DNA from: Croceibacterium salegens
GTDB taxonomy: Bacteria; Pseudomonadota; Alphaproteobacteria; Sphingomonadales; Sphingomonadaceae
Reading direction: 5' to 3'
DNA length: 64,000 nucleotides
NCBI RefSeq assembly: GCF_009827435.1
Contig: NZ_WTYM01000032.1
Span: 1 to 64,000 of the forward strand
Shown: one piece after another, positions 17,079 to 25,970 of the stretch
Numbering within the stretch: the first letter of the stretch is position 1
How the letters are laid out: each line of letters begins with the position of its first letter
Notes under the pieces: generated by a model
Databases searched by the model: none
What the model was told of the DNA's origin: nothing
What the model saw: the letters and a program-made list of their open reading frames with translations, nothing else
Program-made: the position numbers and the translations under genes

Positions 17079-18926
17079 ATGAGTACCGCAACCACATCGC
17101 CCGAACAGCCGTCGCTGCGCTATCGGACGGAGGATTTCGCCCATCCTCTGGGCGATTGCGACATGATCATGAAGGGCGGCGTCACCTCGGGTATCGTCTA
17201 CCCCTACACCGTGCTCGAGATTGCCAAGCAGTACCGCTTGCGTGGACTTGGCGGCACCTCGGCCGGGGCGATCGCCGCGGCTTTCGCCGCTGGCGCCGAA
17301 TTCGCCCGCCGCAACGGCGACCTGGGGGGATTCAAGCGCTTGCAAGAGCGGTGCGAGGAACTCCCGCGCATCCTCTTGTCGCTGTTCCAGCCAGATCGCG
17401 AGCTCAACCCGACCGTCAAGCGGCTCTACGCCGCGTACAAGAGTGGCGGCATCGCGACGATCCTACCGCGCCTCCTGACCGCAGGGGCGCTTGTCGGGGT
17501 GCTGATCGGCATCCTCGGCTGGGCATGGAGCCGAAACTGGGTGATCGGCCTACTCGCAGGGTTGTTAGCTGCCATCCTCGCGTTCGGCGTGGCAGTCTAC
17601 GGCAACTACGTGCGCCCGATCCACAAGGCGTGGAAGCAGTTACCCGACAACGGCTTCGGCATCTGTTCGGGCCTGTCCAACAGCGAGGGTGGACCGCCCG
17701 CGCTGACCGAATGGCTCCACGACGCACTGCAATACATTGCCTACGGCGACACGGCTGCGGGCAAGCCGCCGCTGACCTTCCGCGACCTGACGACGCTGCC
17801 GACACCCGATGCCGTCCCGATCGAATTGATGATGGTGACGACCAACCTGTCGATGCGTCGCCCGCACACCCTGCCCGACCTCGGCGTCAGGGCAGGGTTC
17901 GACCTGAATCGCTGGAAAGAACTGTTCCCGCCGCCGATCATCGAGCACCTCAAGGCGAAGACGACCCCATGGCCCGGACACGCCAGCAACGTGCGCTTGA
18001 TGCCCGGCGCGAAGCCCTCTCCCGACGCTGCACCTGGCACCTATCCCGAGGTGGGAGAACTCCCGGTCCTTGTCGGCGTACGGATGAGCCTCAGCTTCCC
18101 CCTGTTGTTCTCCGCGGTTGACCTGCTCATGGAAGACACCGAGCTGCCCGAGACACTCGCGAAGCTGGGAGCCGAACGCGCGTCCGGGGCGGGCGTGGAT
18201 GCGCTGAAGCGGGTTACCTTTTCCGACGGCGGGTTGAGCAGCAATTTCCCGATCCACCTGTTCGATTCGCCGCTACCGACCCGCCCGACATTCGCCATCA
18301 GCCTCGAGGAACTGCCGGTAAGAGGCGACAAGGTGCGCAAGCGTGTGGCGTTCCCTGGGGACGCGACGGAAACCGCCGGCGTGATGATCAAGGAGCTATC
18401 CTCGGTCAAGGAATTCGGTTGGCAGCTGGTCGATTCGGCCAAAGACTGGCAGGACCAGTTGATGTCCGAGCTGACCGGGCAGCGCGAACGTGTCGTGCGC
18501 GTCTACCTGACGTCTGAAGAAGGCGGGCTCAACCTGGACATGGATCCCAATCGCTCGCGCACGCTGATGGATTTCGGGCTCGAGGCCGGGCAGGAGTTCT
18601 GCAAGGGCAGCGAAAGCGGCGGGTTCGACTTCGACGAGCACCGCTGGCACCGTCTGGTGGTGCTCTACGATCACCTCGACCGGATGCTGACCAAGCTCGA
18701 CCAGGTCTGGACGCCGGCCTACCATGACTGGTTCGACACCTATCGCGCCAAGGTCAAGAGCTACGGCGTCATCGACCCGGCAGAGCGCGAGAATATCCTT
18801 GAAACCGTTAACGGACTCGTCGGAGCCTATCGCGGACTGTCCGAGCGCTACCCGATCAAGCTCGAACGGCGCGACGAGACCTTCCCCAAGAAGCGCGGCA
18901 AGATGGGCATCGGCCCGAAATACTGA
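17079..18926 (+). CDS. Patatin-like phospholipase with internal transmembrane pair
   Basis: This 615-residue protein carries a patatin lipase domain split by a long insertion. The oxyanion segment MKGGVTSGI and nucleophile elbow GGTSAGAIAA lie at residues 28-65. Two hydrophobic helices with a short WSRNW link (about residues 135-170) follow. The catalytic Asp is in FSDGGLSSNFPIHLFD near 395. Ser-Asp dyads of this type hydrolyse acyl esters of membrane lipids. The inserted hairpin suggests membrane anchoring. GAGGGGAC precedes the ATG well. It is convergent with msrB (3-bp gap) and divergent from the PBP gene. It belongs to the long bacterial patatins of unknown physiological role. Confidence 0.85.
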   Translation: MSTATTSPEQPSLRYRTEDFAHPLGDCDMIMKGGVTSGIVYPYTVLEIAKQYRLRGLGGTSAGAIAAAFAAGAEFARRNGDLGGFKRLQERCEELPRILLSLFQPDRELNPTVKRLYAAYKSGGIATILPRLLTAGALVGVLIGILGWAWSRNWVIGLLAGLLAAILAFGVAVYGNYVRPIHKAWKQLPDNGFGICSGLSNSEGGPPALTEWLHDALQYIAYGDTAAGKPPLTFRDLTTLPTPDAVPIELMMVTTNLSMRRPHTLPDLGVRAGFDLNRWKELFPPPIIEHLKAKTTPWPGHASNVRLMPGAKPSPDAAPGTYPEVGELPVLVGVRMSLSFPLLFSAVDLLMEDTELPETLAKLGAERASGAGVDALKRVTFSDGGLSSNFPIHLFDSPLPTRPTFAISLEELPVRGDKVRKRVAFPGDATETAGVMIKELSSVKEFGWQLVDSAKDWQDQLMSELTGQRERVVRVYLTSEEGGLNLDMDPNRSRTLMDFGLEAGQEFCKGSESGGFDFDEHRWHRLVVLYDHLDRMLTKLDQVWTPAYHDWFDTYRAKVKSYGVIDPAERENILETVNGLVGAYRGLSERYPIKLERRDETFPKKRGKMGIGPKY

Positions 18927-18929
18927 GCG

Positions 18930-19334
18930 CTAATCCTCGGGCTCGAAATCGAGCGCGGCGCTGTTGATGCAGTAACGCATGCCGCCTCGGTCGCTCGGCC
19001 CGTCGGGGAAGACGTGGCCAAGATGGCCCTGGCACGTGGCGCAGACCACTTCGGTCCGGATCATGCCGTGCGACATATCGCGGTGTTCCTCGACTGCATT
19101 GCTGTCGGCAGGCTTGACGAAGCTCGGCCAGCCCGAGCCGGAATCGAACTTGTCGTAGCTCTCGAACAGCGGCTGCCCGCACCCGGCGCAGCGATATTCG
19201 CCGGCCTCTTTGTTCTGCTCGTACTCTCCGGTGAAGGCGCGTTCGGTCACACCCTGGCGCAGGATGGCATATTGCTCCGGCGTCAGCCGCTCGCGCCACT
19301 CCGCATCGGACAGGTGGATTTTCTCATCGGGCAT
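18930..19334 (-). CDS. msrB: Peptide-methionine (R)-S-oxide reductase
   Basis: This 134-residue enzyme repairs methionine-R-sulfoxide using thioredoxin. It has the two zinc-binding CxxC pairs (YRCAGCG and [14 protein letters not shown]), the GSGWPSF block near residue 69, and the catalytic cysteine in [10 protein letters not shown] near the C-terminus. A perfect AAAGGAGG site lies 7 bp before the ATG. It stands alone, with a paired-hairpin repeat (19366-19506) just upstream. All functional residues are present and the length is typical. Confidence 0.95.
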   Translation of the reverse strand: MPDEKIHLSDAEWRERLTPEQYAILRQGVTERAFTGEYEQNKEAGEYRCAGCGQPLFESYDKFDSGSGWPSFVKPADSNAVEEHRDMSHGMIRTEVVCATCQGHLGHVFPDGPSDRGGMRYCINSAALDFEPED

Positions 19335-19365
19335 GGGATCCTCCTTTGCTGGAGATATCGGGTTC

Positions 19366-19506
19366 AATTCCTCCCTTGCAAGGGGAGGGAGACCATCCGC
19401 AGGATGCTGGAGGGGCACGTTCGGCAAAGAATGAGCCGATGTGGCGATCATCCGATGGCGCCCCTCCACCACGTCGTGGTCCCCCTCCCCGTTCCGGGGA
19501 GGAATT
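19366..19506. repeat. Paired-hairpin intergenic repeat, CCTCCC family, copy 1
   Basis: The ends form a terminal inverted repeat of about 47 bp: AATTCCTCCC...GGGGAGGG...CTGGAGGGGC on the left and its near complement GCCCCTCCACCACG...GGGGAGGAATT on the right. Each end is itself a hairpin. A related element lies at 51071-51206. The right end supplies the TCA that is the GST stop codon read on the minus strand. Confidence 0.75.
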
Positions 19507-20177
19507 CAAGAGTTCGGATCGTTATAGCCCGGGGGCGGCGGCAGGCCTTCCATTTTTTCGGTCAGCAGCGGGCGGAAGCTCGGGCGGCTCTTCATGACCC
19601 GGTACCAGCCGCGCGCCTCGCCGTGTCCCGACCAGTCGATCCCGCCGAGGTAGTCGGCGACCGAGATCTGCGCCGCGGCAGCAAAGTCGGCGAGGCTGAG
19701 CTGCGCGCCGGCGATCCAGCGGCGGTTGTCGATCAGCCAGTCTATGTAGTCGAGATGCTCGTGCGCCAGACGCATCGCCTCGCGCAGGGTCTTACTGTCA
19801 GGCGAGGAACGCAGGACCAGCCGCTTCTTCATCCGCTCGTTGAGCAGCGGCAGCGTGACCTCGCCGAAGAACTGCTCGTCGAACAACGCCACGAGGCGGC
19901 GGATTTCGGCCCTTCCGGCGGCGGTGCCGAGGATCAGCGGCGCCTTGTCCTCGGTCTCCTCAAAGTATTCGCAGATCGCCTGGCTATCGATCAGCGTGAT
20001 GCCCTTGCCCTCGTCGCGCACAACGGGTGTGCGGCCGGCCGGATTGAGCGCGAAGAAGGCGTCGCTGCCTTCCCAGGGATTGGCGCGGCGTAGCTCGAAC
20101 GCGACGCCCTTTTCGGCCATCGCGAGGCGCACCTTGCGGCTGAACGGACAAAGGGGGAAGCAATGGACCTGCCACAT
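19506..20177 (-). CDS. Glutathione S-transferase family protein
   Basis: This 223-residue protein has a thioredoxin-fold N-terminal domain (MWQVHCFPLCPFSRKVRLAM, with NPAGRTPVV at the glutathione-binding cis-Pro region and DSQAICEYFEE) and an all-helical C-terminal domain with ISVADYLGGIDW. A cysteine and a serine (CPFSRK) sit at the catalytic position, so it could conjugate glutathione or act as a thiol transferase. I start at MWQVH because family N-termini begin there; an ATG four codons upstream is possible. Its stop overlaps the repeat at 19366-19506. The substrate is unknown. Confidence 0.88.
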   Translation of the reverse strand: MWQVHCFPLCPFSRKVRLAMAEKGVAFELRRANPWEGSDAFFALNPAGRTPVVRDEGKGITLIDSQAICEYFEETEDKAPLILGTAAGRAEIRRLVALFDEQFFGEVTLPLLNERMKKRLVLRSSPDSKTLREAMRLAHEHLDYIDWLIDNRRWIAGAQLSLADFAAAAQISVADYLGGIDWSGHGEARGWYRVMKSRPSFRPLLTEKMEGLPPPPGYNDPNS

Positions 20178-20247
20178 GGCGGGCCGCAATGCCGCATGCG
20201 GGGCGGCGCGTAAATAGCGCTGTGGACCAATGTCCTAGGTTATGAGT

Positions 20248-20607
20248 TCAGAGCCCCGATGCTTCGAGCGACGCGAGGCACCCGGGCATTGCCCTGGCCA
20301 GTGCGTCGTCCTTTGTGAGCGATTTGATTTCTTCCTTGAGCAGGGCCGAAACCTGCGCGCGGCTGAGCGAATTGCTGTCCATCAGCGAAGCCATGGCGCG
20401 CACGAAATATTCCATCCCGCGTGCCCGCAGTTCAGGAATTTCGCCGAGCGACTTGTCGCCATGTTCCTGCAAGTTGGCCGCTAGCGAGAATGCTGCCGAG
20501 CAGCGCACCAGCACCTTCTGGTCGGGCGTGAGCTGCGGGGCTTCCTGCGCCGAGACGCCGGTGGAGGCGGCAACGAGCAAGACGGAGGCAAGGAGAATCT
20601 TTCGCAT
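20248..20607 (-). CDS. Small exported protein of unknown function
   Basis: This 119-residue protein begins MRKILLASVLLVAAS and has a likely signal-peptidase site after VSAQ, so the mature form is a periplasmic protein of about 98 residues. It is mostly helical, with two cysteines (VRCSAAF and MPGCLASL) that could form a disulfide. I do not recognise the family. It lies 57 bp beyond the parA-like start and 70 bp from the GST start, all on the same strand. Clean codon usage and the signal peptide support a real gene. Confidence 0.7.
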   Translation of the reverse strand: MRKILLASVLLVAASTGVSAQEAPQLTPDQKVLVRCSAAFSLAANLQEHGDKSLGEIPELRARGMEYFVRAMASLMDSNSLSRAQVSALLKEEIKSLTKDDALARAMPGCLASLEASGL

Positions 20608-20664
20608 GGCGAGCGCCTATAGCAGCGCGATTGCCCCGAAGTGAACGCGCCGCGGGAACGTCTG

Positions 20665-21405
20665 TCAGGACTGGCCCATTTCCTCGAGCTTGCGTTCGAC
20701 TGCCGTCCACAGCCGCTCCATGCCCTTCGAGGTGTCGCTCCAGTTTGCGAAGGTCGGCACGGGCGCACGGCGCGCGGCGGCCTGTTCGCCCCAGGTGCTC
20801 GCTGGGATGACCGGCCAGCCCTGTGCGAAGCCCTCACGCGCTTCGCGGTGCAGGCGTCGGCGAGTGTCGTACATGGAAAGCACCGGCAGGACCGGGGGAT
20901 GCCGGTCGTGCCGCGCCAGTTCGGCCCGAACTTGCGCCATGGCCCGGGCGGAGAGCGGCGACGGCGGCAGCGGCAGGACGATGACATCGGCGGCGCGGAT
21001 GATCTGGTTGCTTACCTCGTTCATCATCGGCGGGCAATCGCGAATGATCCGGTCATAGTCCGACGAGAGGGATCGGCAGATCTTGCTGATCCGTTTGCGC
21101 GCAACGATGCGAACGAGCTGGACCGGCATCTCGCACAGGCTGATGTCGCCGGGCAGCATGTCAAGGTTGGGATAGCGGCTCGCGGTTATGAGCTTGCGCG
21201 GCTTGCCGTCGTTGCCGAACACGCTGATTGCCCGCGCTCGGCTGGGCGGTTCCTTGTCGAGCAGGTATCCCGAGCCACCTTGCGGATCAAGGTCCCAGAT
21301 CTGGGTACGATGGCCGGAAACCGACGCGCAGCGCCAGGCGAAGTCGACAGCGAGCGTCGTCTTCCCCACGCCTCCCTTCACGCTGTAAACAGCAATGACC
21401 GTCAA
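20665..21405 (-). CDS. Orphan ParA-family ATPase
   Basis: This 246-residue protein has the deviant Walker A KGGVGKTTLAVDFAW at the N-terminus, the WDLDPQGGSGYLL switch near residue 40, and a Walker B region IIRDCPPMMNEVSNQ near 120. It lacks an N-terminal DNA-binding extension. No ParB, parS-like site or replication gene is nearby, so it is probably not a plasmid partition gene. Related short ParA proteins position chromosomes, chemoreceptors or other cargos. The usual DxPP is DCPP here. The downstream exported protein is encoded on the same strand after 57 bp, but a functional link is not evident. Confidence 0.8.
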   Translation of the reverse strand: MTVIAVYSVKGGVGKTTLAVDFAWRCASVSGHRTQIWDLDPQGGSGYLLDKEPPSRARAISVFGNDGKPRKLITASRYPNLDMLPGDISLCEMPVQLVRIVARKRISKICRSLSSDYDRIIRDCPPMMNEVSNQIIRAADVIVLPLPPSPLSARAMAQVRAELARHDRHPPVLPVLSMYDTRRRLHREAREGFAQGWPVIPASTWGEQAAARRAPVPTFANWSDTSKGMERLWTAVERKLEEMGQS

Positions 21406-21506
21406 GGACCCGTTAACCGTCTTTCTCAGGTGTCAGGACTACCAAGGTATGGCGGGTAACAATCGGCCGAAAGGTCAGTGTCCCACGCCGCAACAGGCGG
21501 CGGCGA

Positions 21507-22421
21507 TTAGATCTCGCGGGCTTTCCGGCGAGTTTCCTTGAAATTATCGTGTCTTATCTTTTCGAAGGCCACGCGCTGCCCGTACCCCGTGTCGGCCGGA
21601 TAGTCCCGATAATCACCCAGGATCTCATCGAAAAGGACCCGCAGTTCGTCCTTGTGATCGGGGTGGGTGAAAATGTTGGTCCGATTTTCCCGGACCCCTT
21701 CGAGGATTCGCGCCCCGATCACATCGGGTTCCATGCCGAACTCGTGGATCCCGGCGAGTCGCTCGACCGCGGCCGGATCGACCGGCTTCATCGCGCCCTT
21801 GAGCTCGTCGGGGCGGACGTCGTCGCTGGCGTAGATCACGCTTTTCACAAGGCCGGGGTGAACAACCGAGACGCCGACGCCGTACTTGTACATCGAGTGG
21901 CGCAGCGAATAGCTGAGGCCGCGCACCGCGAACTTGGCGGTGTTGTAGATGCCGGGCGCGCCACCGGCGATGAAACTCGCCATCGAGGCCGTGTTGGTGA
22001 TGTGGCCGCCCACCTGCTCGCCCGCCTCGACGCAGGCCTTCATGCGCGGGGCGAAGGTCTGCACGCCGTTGATGACGCCTCCGAGGTTGACGCCCAGCAC
22101 CCAGTCCCAGTCGTCGTAGGAACTGTCCTCTATGGTCTGGAAGAGGTTGATCCCGGCGTTGTTGAACAGCAGGCTGACCGGCCCGAACTTCGCTTCCACT
22201 TCGTCTGCCGCCGCCGCGAATCCGGCGCGGTCCATGACGTTCAGCTGGACGCCCATGACCTCACGGTTGTCGAGCGTGGCCAGCGCCTTGTCGATCGCAT
22301 CCTGGCGGATGTCGGCAATGGCGACCTTGGCCCCGGCTTCGAGCAGGTTGCGCACGATGCCGATGCCGACACCGTTGGCACCTCCGGTGACAAACGCTGT
22401 GCGCCCGGCAATGTCGGTCAT
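21507..22421 (-). CDS. SDR-family NAD(P)-dependent oxidoreductase
   Basis: This 304-residue short-chain dehydrogenase has the nucleotide motif TGGANGVGIG near residue 12, NNAGINL near 92, and the catalytic Ser in NTASMASF with the YNTAK Tyr-Lys pair near 165. It lacks membrane segments and is cytoplasmic. Its ATG overlaps the stop of the NTF2-like gene 22418-22912 by 4 bp, and that gene overlaps a second NTF2-like gene, so the three form a tight operon transcribed away from the MFS gene at 23644. Such SDRs oxidise hydroxyl groups in aromatic, terpenoid or steroid catabolism. The substrate is not readable. Confidence 0.9.
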   Translation of the reverse strand: MTDIAGRTAFVTGGANGVGIGIVRNLLEAGAKVAIADIRQDAIDKALATLDNREVMGVQLNVMDRAGFAAAADEVEAKFGPVSLLFNNAGINLFQTIEDSSYDDWDWVLGVNLGGVINGVQTFAPRMKACVEAGEQVGGHITNTASMASFIAGGAPGIYNTAKFAVRGLSYSLRHSMYKYGVGVSVVHPGLVKSVIYASDDVRPDELKGAMKPVDPAAVERLAGIHEFGMEPDVIGARILEGVRENRTNIFTHPDHKDELRVLFDEILGDYRDYPADTGYGQRVAFEKIRHDNFKETRRKAREI

Positions 22422-22912
22422 GCCGCTTTCTCCGCTGCTGCATCCATCGCGATAACGGGGTTGACCGAGCCGCTTTCCCGGCCCGGCAGGAACTCGTTGC
22501 AGATCTTGCGCCGCTTGAAGAGCCAGCGCCCATCGACCCGGACGAGTTCATCTTCGTAAATGCCGAAGCTCGGCAAGGCGATCGAGCCGTCCGGCCCGCC
22601 GTTGGTCATTTCCCACCAGAAGCCGGTGTTCCAGGCAAGGTCGCCCTCGACCCGGATCACCTTCTGGTTGACCACATGGCGCAGCTTGGCCGGATTGCCC
22701 TGATGGTCCTTGAAGATTTCGCCGATCTTCGAAGCGAAGGTCCGCGCCTCGGCACGGATTGCCTCGCGTCCGCTTGCCACACCCATCGCCCAGTCGAGCT
22801 CGCCGTCCTCGGCGAAACATTCCGCGTAGGCGTCGGCATCGTGGAAATCCATGGCAAGTAGGTAGCGCGCCATGAGATCCGCGATCTCCGCCCGGTCAGA
22901 GGCGTAGCTCAC
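22418..22912 (-). CDS. NTF2-like / SnoaL-like protein
   Basis: This 164-residue protein is a single NTF2-like alpha+beta barrel. It begins with DRAEIADLMARYLLAMDFHDAD, has FAEDGELDW and a conserved C-terminal RWLFKRRKICNEF. The start is GTG, overlapping the upstream stop as GTGA; it aligns with the start of the mature domain of its exported paralogue 22909-23508, which supports the choice. Proteins of this type act as dehydratases, isomerases or ligand binders in degradation pathways. It lies between an exported homologue and an SDR in one operon. Confidence 0.85.
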   Translation of the reverse strand: MSYASDRAEIADLMARYLLAMDFHDADAYAECFAEDGELDWAMGVASGREAIRAEARTFASKIGEIFKDHQGNPAKLRHVVNQKVIRVEGDLAWNTGFWWEMTNGGPDGSIALPSFGIYEDELVRVDGRWLFKRRKICNEFLPGRESGSVNPVIAMDAAAEKAA

Positions 22913-23508
22913 CTTGCCAGTGCCGCGGCCGCTTCGTCCATCGCGCGGACGGGGTTCTCCGGACCCGAATGGCGATTGGGAATGAACTCGTTGAGCACGC
23001 GACGCTTGGCGATCAGCCAGCGGCCGGAGGCCTTGGTGAACTCGTCCTCGTAGAGGCCGTAGGTGCCCATCTTCATGGTGTCACCCGGGCCGTGGTTGGC
23101 CATCTCCACCCAGATCGTGCTCGCCCAGGCGTGGTCGCCTTCTACCCGCACCGAGCTTTGCAGGACCACGTGGCGGAGGATCGCGGGCTTACCGTCCTCG
23201 GTGTGATAGAACTGGCCGATCCGGCTGCTGAAGCTGGTCACCGCCTCGCGGATGGTATCGCGGCCCTTGTACGAACCGCTGGCGAATTCGAGTTCGCCAT
23301 CGGGGGCGAACGTGGCTACGTAGGAATCCCAGTCGAAGTAGTCGATGGCGAAGAGATAGCGCGCCATCAGGTCCTCGATTTCCGCGCGATCCACCGCGTA
23401 TGTTTCATCGTAAGTCTGCTGCGCATGGGCAGTGGTCATTGGTATTGCTCCGGCTATGGTCATGGCGGAAATGGCGGCAAGCACCCGTCGGGCGCTGGAC
23501 TTCGGCAT
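22909..23508 (-). CDS. Exported NTF2-like protein
   Basis: This 199-residue protein has an N-terminal signal peptide (MPKSSARRVLAAISAMTIAGAI, cleavage near TAHAQ) and one NTF2-like domain. The domain is closely related to the next gene: VDRAEIEDLMARYLFAIDYFD against SDRAEIADLMARYLLAMDFHD. GAGGGGAGAG lies upstream of the ATG, so I did not use the in-frame extension to 23598. One copy is cytoplasmic and one exported, which is unusual and suggests the same ligand is met on both sides of the membrane. It heads the operon divergent from the MFS gene. Confidence 0.85.
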   Translation of the reverse strand: MPKSSARRVLAAISAMTIAGAIPMTTAHAQQTYDETYAVDRAEIEDLMARYLFAIDYFDWDSYVATFAPDGELEFASGSYKGRDTIREAVTSFSSRIGQFYHTEDGKPAILRHVVLQSSVRVEGDHAWASTIWVEMANHGPGDTMKMGTYGLYEDEFTKASGRWLIAKRRVLNEFIPNRHSGPENPVRAMDEAAAALAR

Positions 23509-23643
23509 CGTTCTCTCCCCTCGGCGAAACGCGACGCCACAACTGGCGACAATTTTTCGCTTCGCCGTTTTGTAGTTGCCACTTACAAAAAGCTGCAAGA
23601 GAATTCACCGCCCGAACAAGGGACGGGGACCAGGGAGAACGCA

Positions 23644-25047
23644 ATGGCTATCGCTCCGACCGCCGGCGAGCCGTCTGTCACGACGTCCGAAACCGTCACC
23701 GGCCAACCCTGGCCGTCCGAGAGCCGCGGCTGGTTCGCACTGTTCGTCGTGGTCTTTGCGACCTTCGTGACGTTTTTCGACCAGACCGTGTTCGGGATGC
23801 TTTCCGAGCGCATGAAGCAAAGCTTCGGCATTTCCGATTCTACTCTCGGCCTGCTCCAGGGTCCGGTCACGGTCGTCGCCTACGTTATCGTCGGCATCCC
23901 CCTTGCGCGTCTCGTCGACATCTTCCCGCGCAAGTACGTTCTCGGCGCAAGCATCGCCGTGCTCGGTTCGATCATGGCGCTGGGCGGGCTGGCGCAAAGC
24001 TTTCGCCAGCTGGTCTTCACCCGTCTGTTCGTCGGGGCGGCGAGTTCGGCCAACGGTCCCGGATCCTATTCGCTGCTGGTCGATTCCTTCCGCCCGTTCC
24101 GTATTCCGCTGGTCTTCGCGCTGCTCCAGCTCGGCTTCATCGGCGGCACCTCGCTCGGCGCGATCATCGGCGGCCAGATGATCGGCTACACGTCGACATT
24201 ACCCGAAACGATATCGTTCCTCGGCCTGCCGATCTTCAACTGGCAGCTCGTCCTGCTGATGATCGGTGCGCCGGGCCTCGTCGCCGGCCTGCTCTATATG
24301 CTGGTCAAGGAACCGCCGCGGCGCAGCCCGCCCGAGGCTTCCGCCCTGACCGCACCCGACGCCCCGCTCGCCCGCAAGTTCGCCGCCTTCATGGGATGGG
24401 ATGCGCTCAAGGCAATCTGGGCCCGCAAGGCAGTGTTCCTGCCGCTGTTCGGGGCGCTGGCCATGTCGGCGATCGAAAGCCAGGGGCTGATCCCCTGGCG
24501 CGTGCCCTTCATCGCCCGCACCTATGGCTGGAACGAGGCGGAGATCGGGGCGCTGCTCGGCACGCTGTTCCTGTTCGCCATGCTGGCCGGGATCACCGTT
24601 GGTGGCATTTTCGTGACCTGGATGGGCAAACGCTACAAGGACGCAAACATCCGCGCGACGGCGATCATCTTCGTGTGCACCACAACCGTGACGATCGTCA
24701 CCCCGCTGATGCCAACGGCCGAACTGGCGATCGGCATGATGGCGCTGGGTACGTTCTTCGGCCTCGCCGGTGCGCCGGCGCAGAACGCGGCCATCCAGCG
24801 CATCGCGCCCAACGCCATGCGAGGGCAGGTGAGCGCCTTTTACCTGTTCATGTTCACTTTCTTCGGCGCGCTCGGCAGCTGGGTAATCGGCGCGGTCAGC
24901 ACCTACATCGTCGGCGACGAACAGCAGCTGTGGAAGGCGCTGCTGATTACCGGCGTCGCCTTCCTGCCCCTTGCCACCTTCCTGATGTGGCGCGGCATCC
25001 GTCCCTATCGCGAGGAAGTGGAACGACTTGAGGCAGTGGGCCTCTAG
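23644..25047 (+). CDS. MFS transporter, spinster-like
   Basis: This 467-residue protein has about 12 hydrophobic helices with a central cytoplasmic loop near residues 235-260. The first helix carries a charged FFDQTVFG motif. Loop 2-3 reads PLARLVDIFPRK, matching the MFS A-motif, and the pattern resembles the spinster-like group used for organic acids. GGGAGAA lies 6 bp before the ATG. The gene is divergent from the SDR/NTF2 operon (135-bp shared region) and is followed by a third NTF2-like gene, so it probably imports the compound used by the island. A second MFS of the same type is at 28492. Confidence 0.88.
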   Translation: MAIAPTAGEPSVTTSETVTGQPWPSESRGWFALFVVVFATFVTFFDQTVFGMLSERMKQSFGISDSTLGLLQGPVTVVAYVIVGIPLARLVDIFPRKYVLGASIAVLGSIMALGGLAQSFRQLVFTRLFVGAASSANGPGSYSLLVDSFRPFRIPLVFALLQLGFIGGTSLGAIIGGQMIGYTSTLPETISFLGLPIFNWQLVLLMIGAPGLVAGLLYMLVKEPPRRSPPEASALTAPDAPLARKFAAFMGWDALKAIWARKAVFLPLFGALAMSAIESQGLIPWRVPFIARTYGWNEAEIGALLGTLFLFAMLAGITVGGIFVTWMGKRYKDANIRATAIIFVCTTTVTIVTPLMPTAELAIGMMALGTFFGLAGAPAQNAAIQRIAPNAMRGQVSAFYLFMFTFFGALGSWVIGAVSTYIVGDEQQLWKALLITGVAFLPLATFLMWRGIRPYREEVERLEAVGL

Positions 25048-25128
25048 AAGTCCTCCGATGCCCCGTTGACTCGACTCCGCGAACCGCCGAAAAAGTAAGC
25101 AACACATACAAAATCTGGAGAGAGTCGA

Positions 25129-25887
25129 ATGTCTGAAACGAGCGTGGAATCGCTTGCCAACAAGGTTGCCGAACTCGAGCGACGCCTGACCAGGCGCGAG
25201 GACGAGATCGACGTTCGCAACCTGCAGTACCTATACGGCTACCTGATCGACAAATGCATGTACGACCAGGTCGTCGATCTCTTCACCGACGATGCCGAAG
25301 TGCGCTTCTTCGGCGGCGTGTGGAAGGGCAAGGAAGGCGTTCGCCGCCTCTACGTCGACCGCTTCCGCAAGCGCTTCACGCACAACACCAATGGACCGAT
25401 CGACGGCTTCCTGCTCGACCACCCGCAGTTGCAGACCATCGTCACCATCTGCGACGACGGGCGCACCGCCAAGCTGCGCGGCCGCAGCACGATGCAGGCC
25501 GGGCGGCACAAGGATTTCGAAGGCGACGCGCCGCACCTCAAGAAGCGCCAATGGTGGGAAGGCGGCCTCTACGAGAACACCTACAAGAAGGGCGACGACG
25601 GCAAGTGGCGCATCCATGTGCTCAACTACTTCCCGCACTGGCACGCCAATTTCGAGGACGGCTGGGCCAACACCGACCCCGAGTTCACCCCCTTCATCCG
25701 CGAGACCTATCCGACCGACCCGGCCGGGCCCGACGAACTGATCGACGAGCACTGGCTCTGGCCGATCCACAAGCTGCTGCCTTTCCACATGAAGCACCCG
25801 ATCACGGGTGAGGAAATGGTCGCGGAGCGCTGGGAAGGCGACGCCAAGAGAGACGCGGAACGGGCTGCCAAGAAGGCGGCGGAGTAA
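25129..25887 (+). CDS. NTF2-like protein with C-terminal extension
   Basis: This 252-residue protein has a short coiled N-terminus (VESLANKVAELERRLTRRED), an NTF2-like domain (residues 25-170, with YDQVVDLFTDDAEVRFFGGVWKG) and an unusual charged C-terminal extension ending in Lys/Ala repeats. No signal peptide is seen. It lies 81 bp after the MFS gene, with GGAGAG before the ATG, and is separated from the ALDH by a paired-hairpin repeat. A dehydratase or lyase role is possible by fold but not shown by catalytic residues I can identify with confidence. Confidence 0.8.
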   Translation: MSETSVESLANKVAELERRLTRREDEIDVRNLQYLYGYLIDKCMYDQVVDLFTDDAEVRFFGGVWKGKEGVRRLYVDRFRKRFTHNTNGPIDGFLLDHPQLQTIVTICDDGRTAKLRGRSTMQAGRHKDFEGDAPHLKKRQWWEGGLYENTYKKGDDGKWRIHVLNYFPHWHANFEDGWANTDPEFTPFIRETYPTDPAGPDELIDEHWLWPIHKLLPFHMKHPITGEEMVAERWEGDAKRDAERAAKKAAE

Positions 25888-25888
25888 G

Positions 25889-25970
25889 CGTCGTCCCAGC
25901 GGAAGCTGGGACTGGTTTCTATCCAGTGAAGCGCAAGAGGCGCGCGATCCCAGCTTCCGCTGGGATGACG
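25889..25970. repeat. Paired-hairpin repeat with CGTCA ends, copy A
   Basis: The left end CGTCGTCCCAGCGGAAGCTG and the right end CAGCTTCCGCTGGGATGACG are inverted copies differing at about two positions over 24 bp. Each is also a hairpin (CCCAGC...GCTGGG). It fills the gap between the NTF2-like stop and the ALDH start. The base at its right edge contributes to the GGAG that precedes the ALDH ATG by 7 bp. Its outer CGTCA/TGACG ends are shared with the elements at 30134, 46500 and 47798. Confidence 0.8.
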
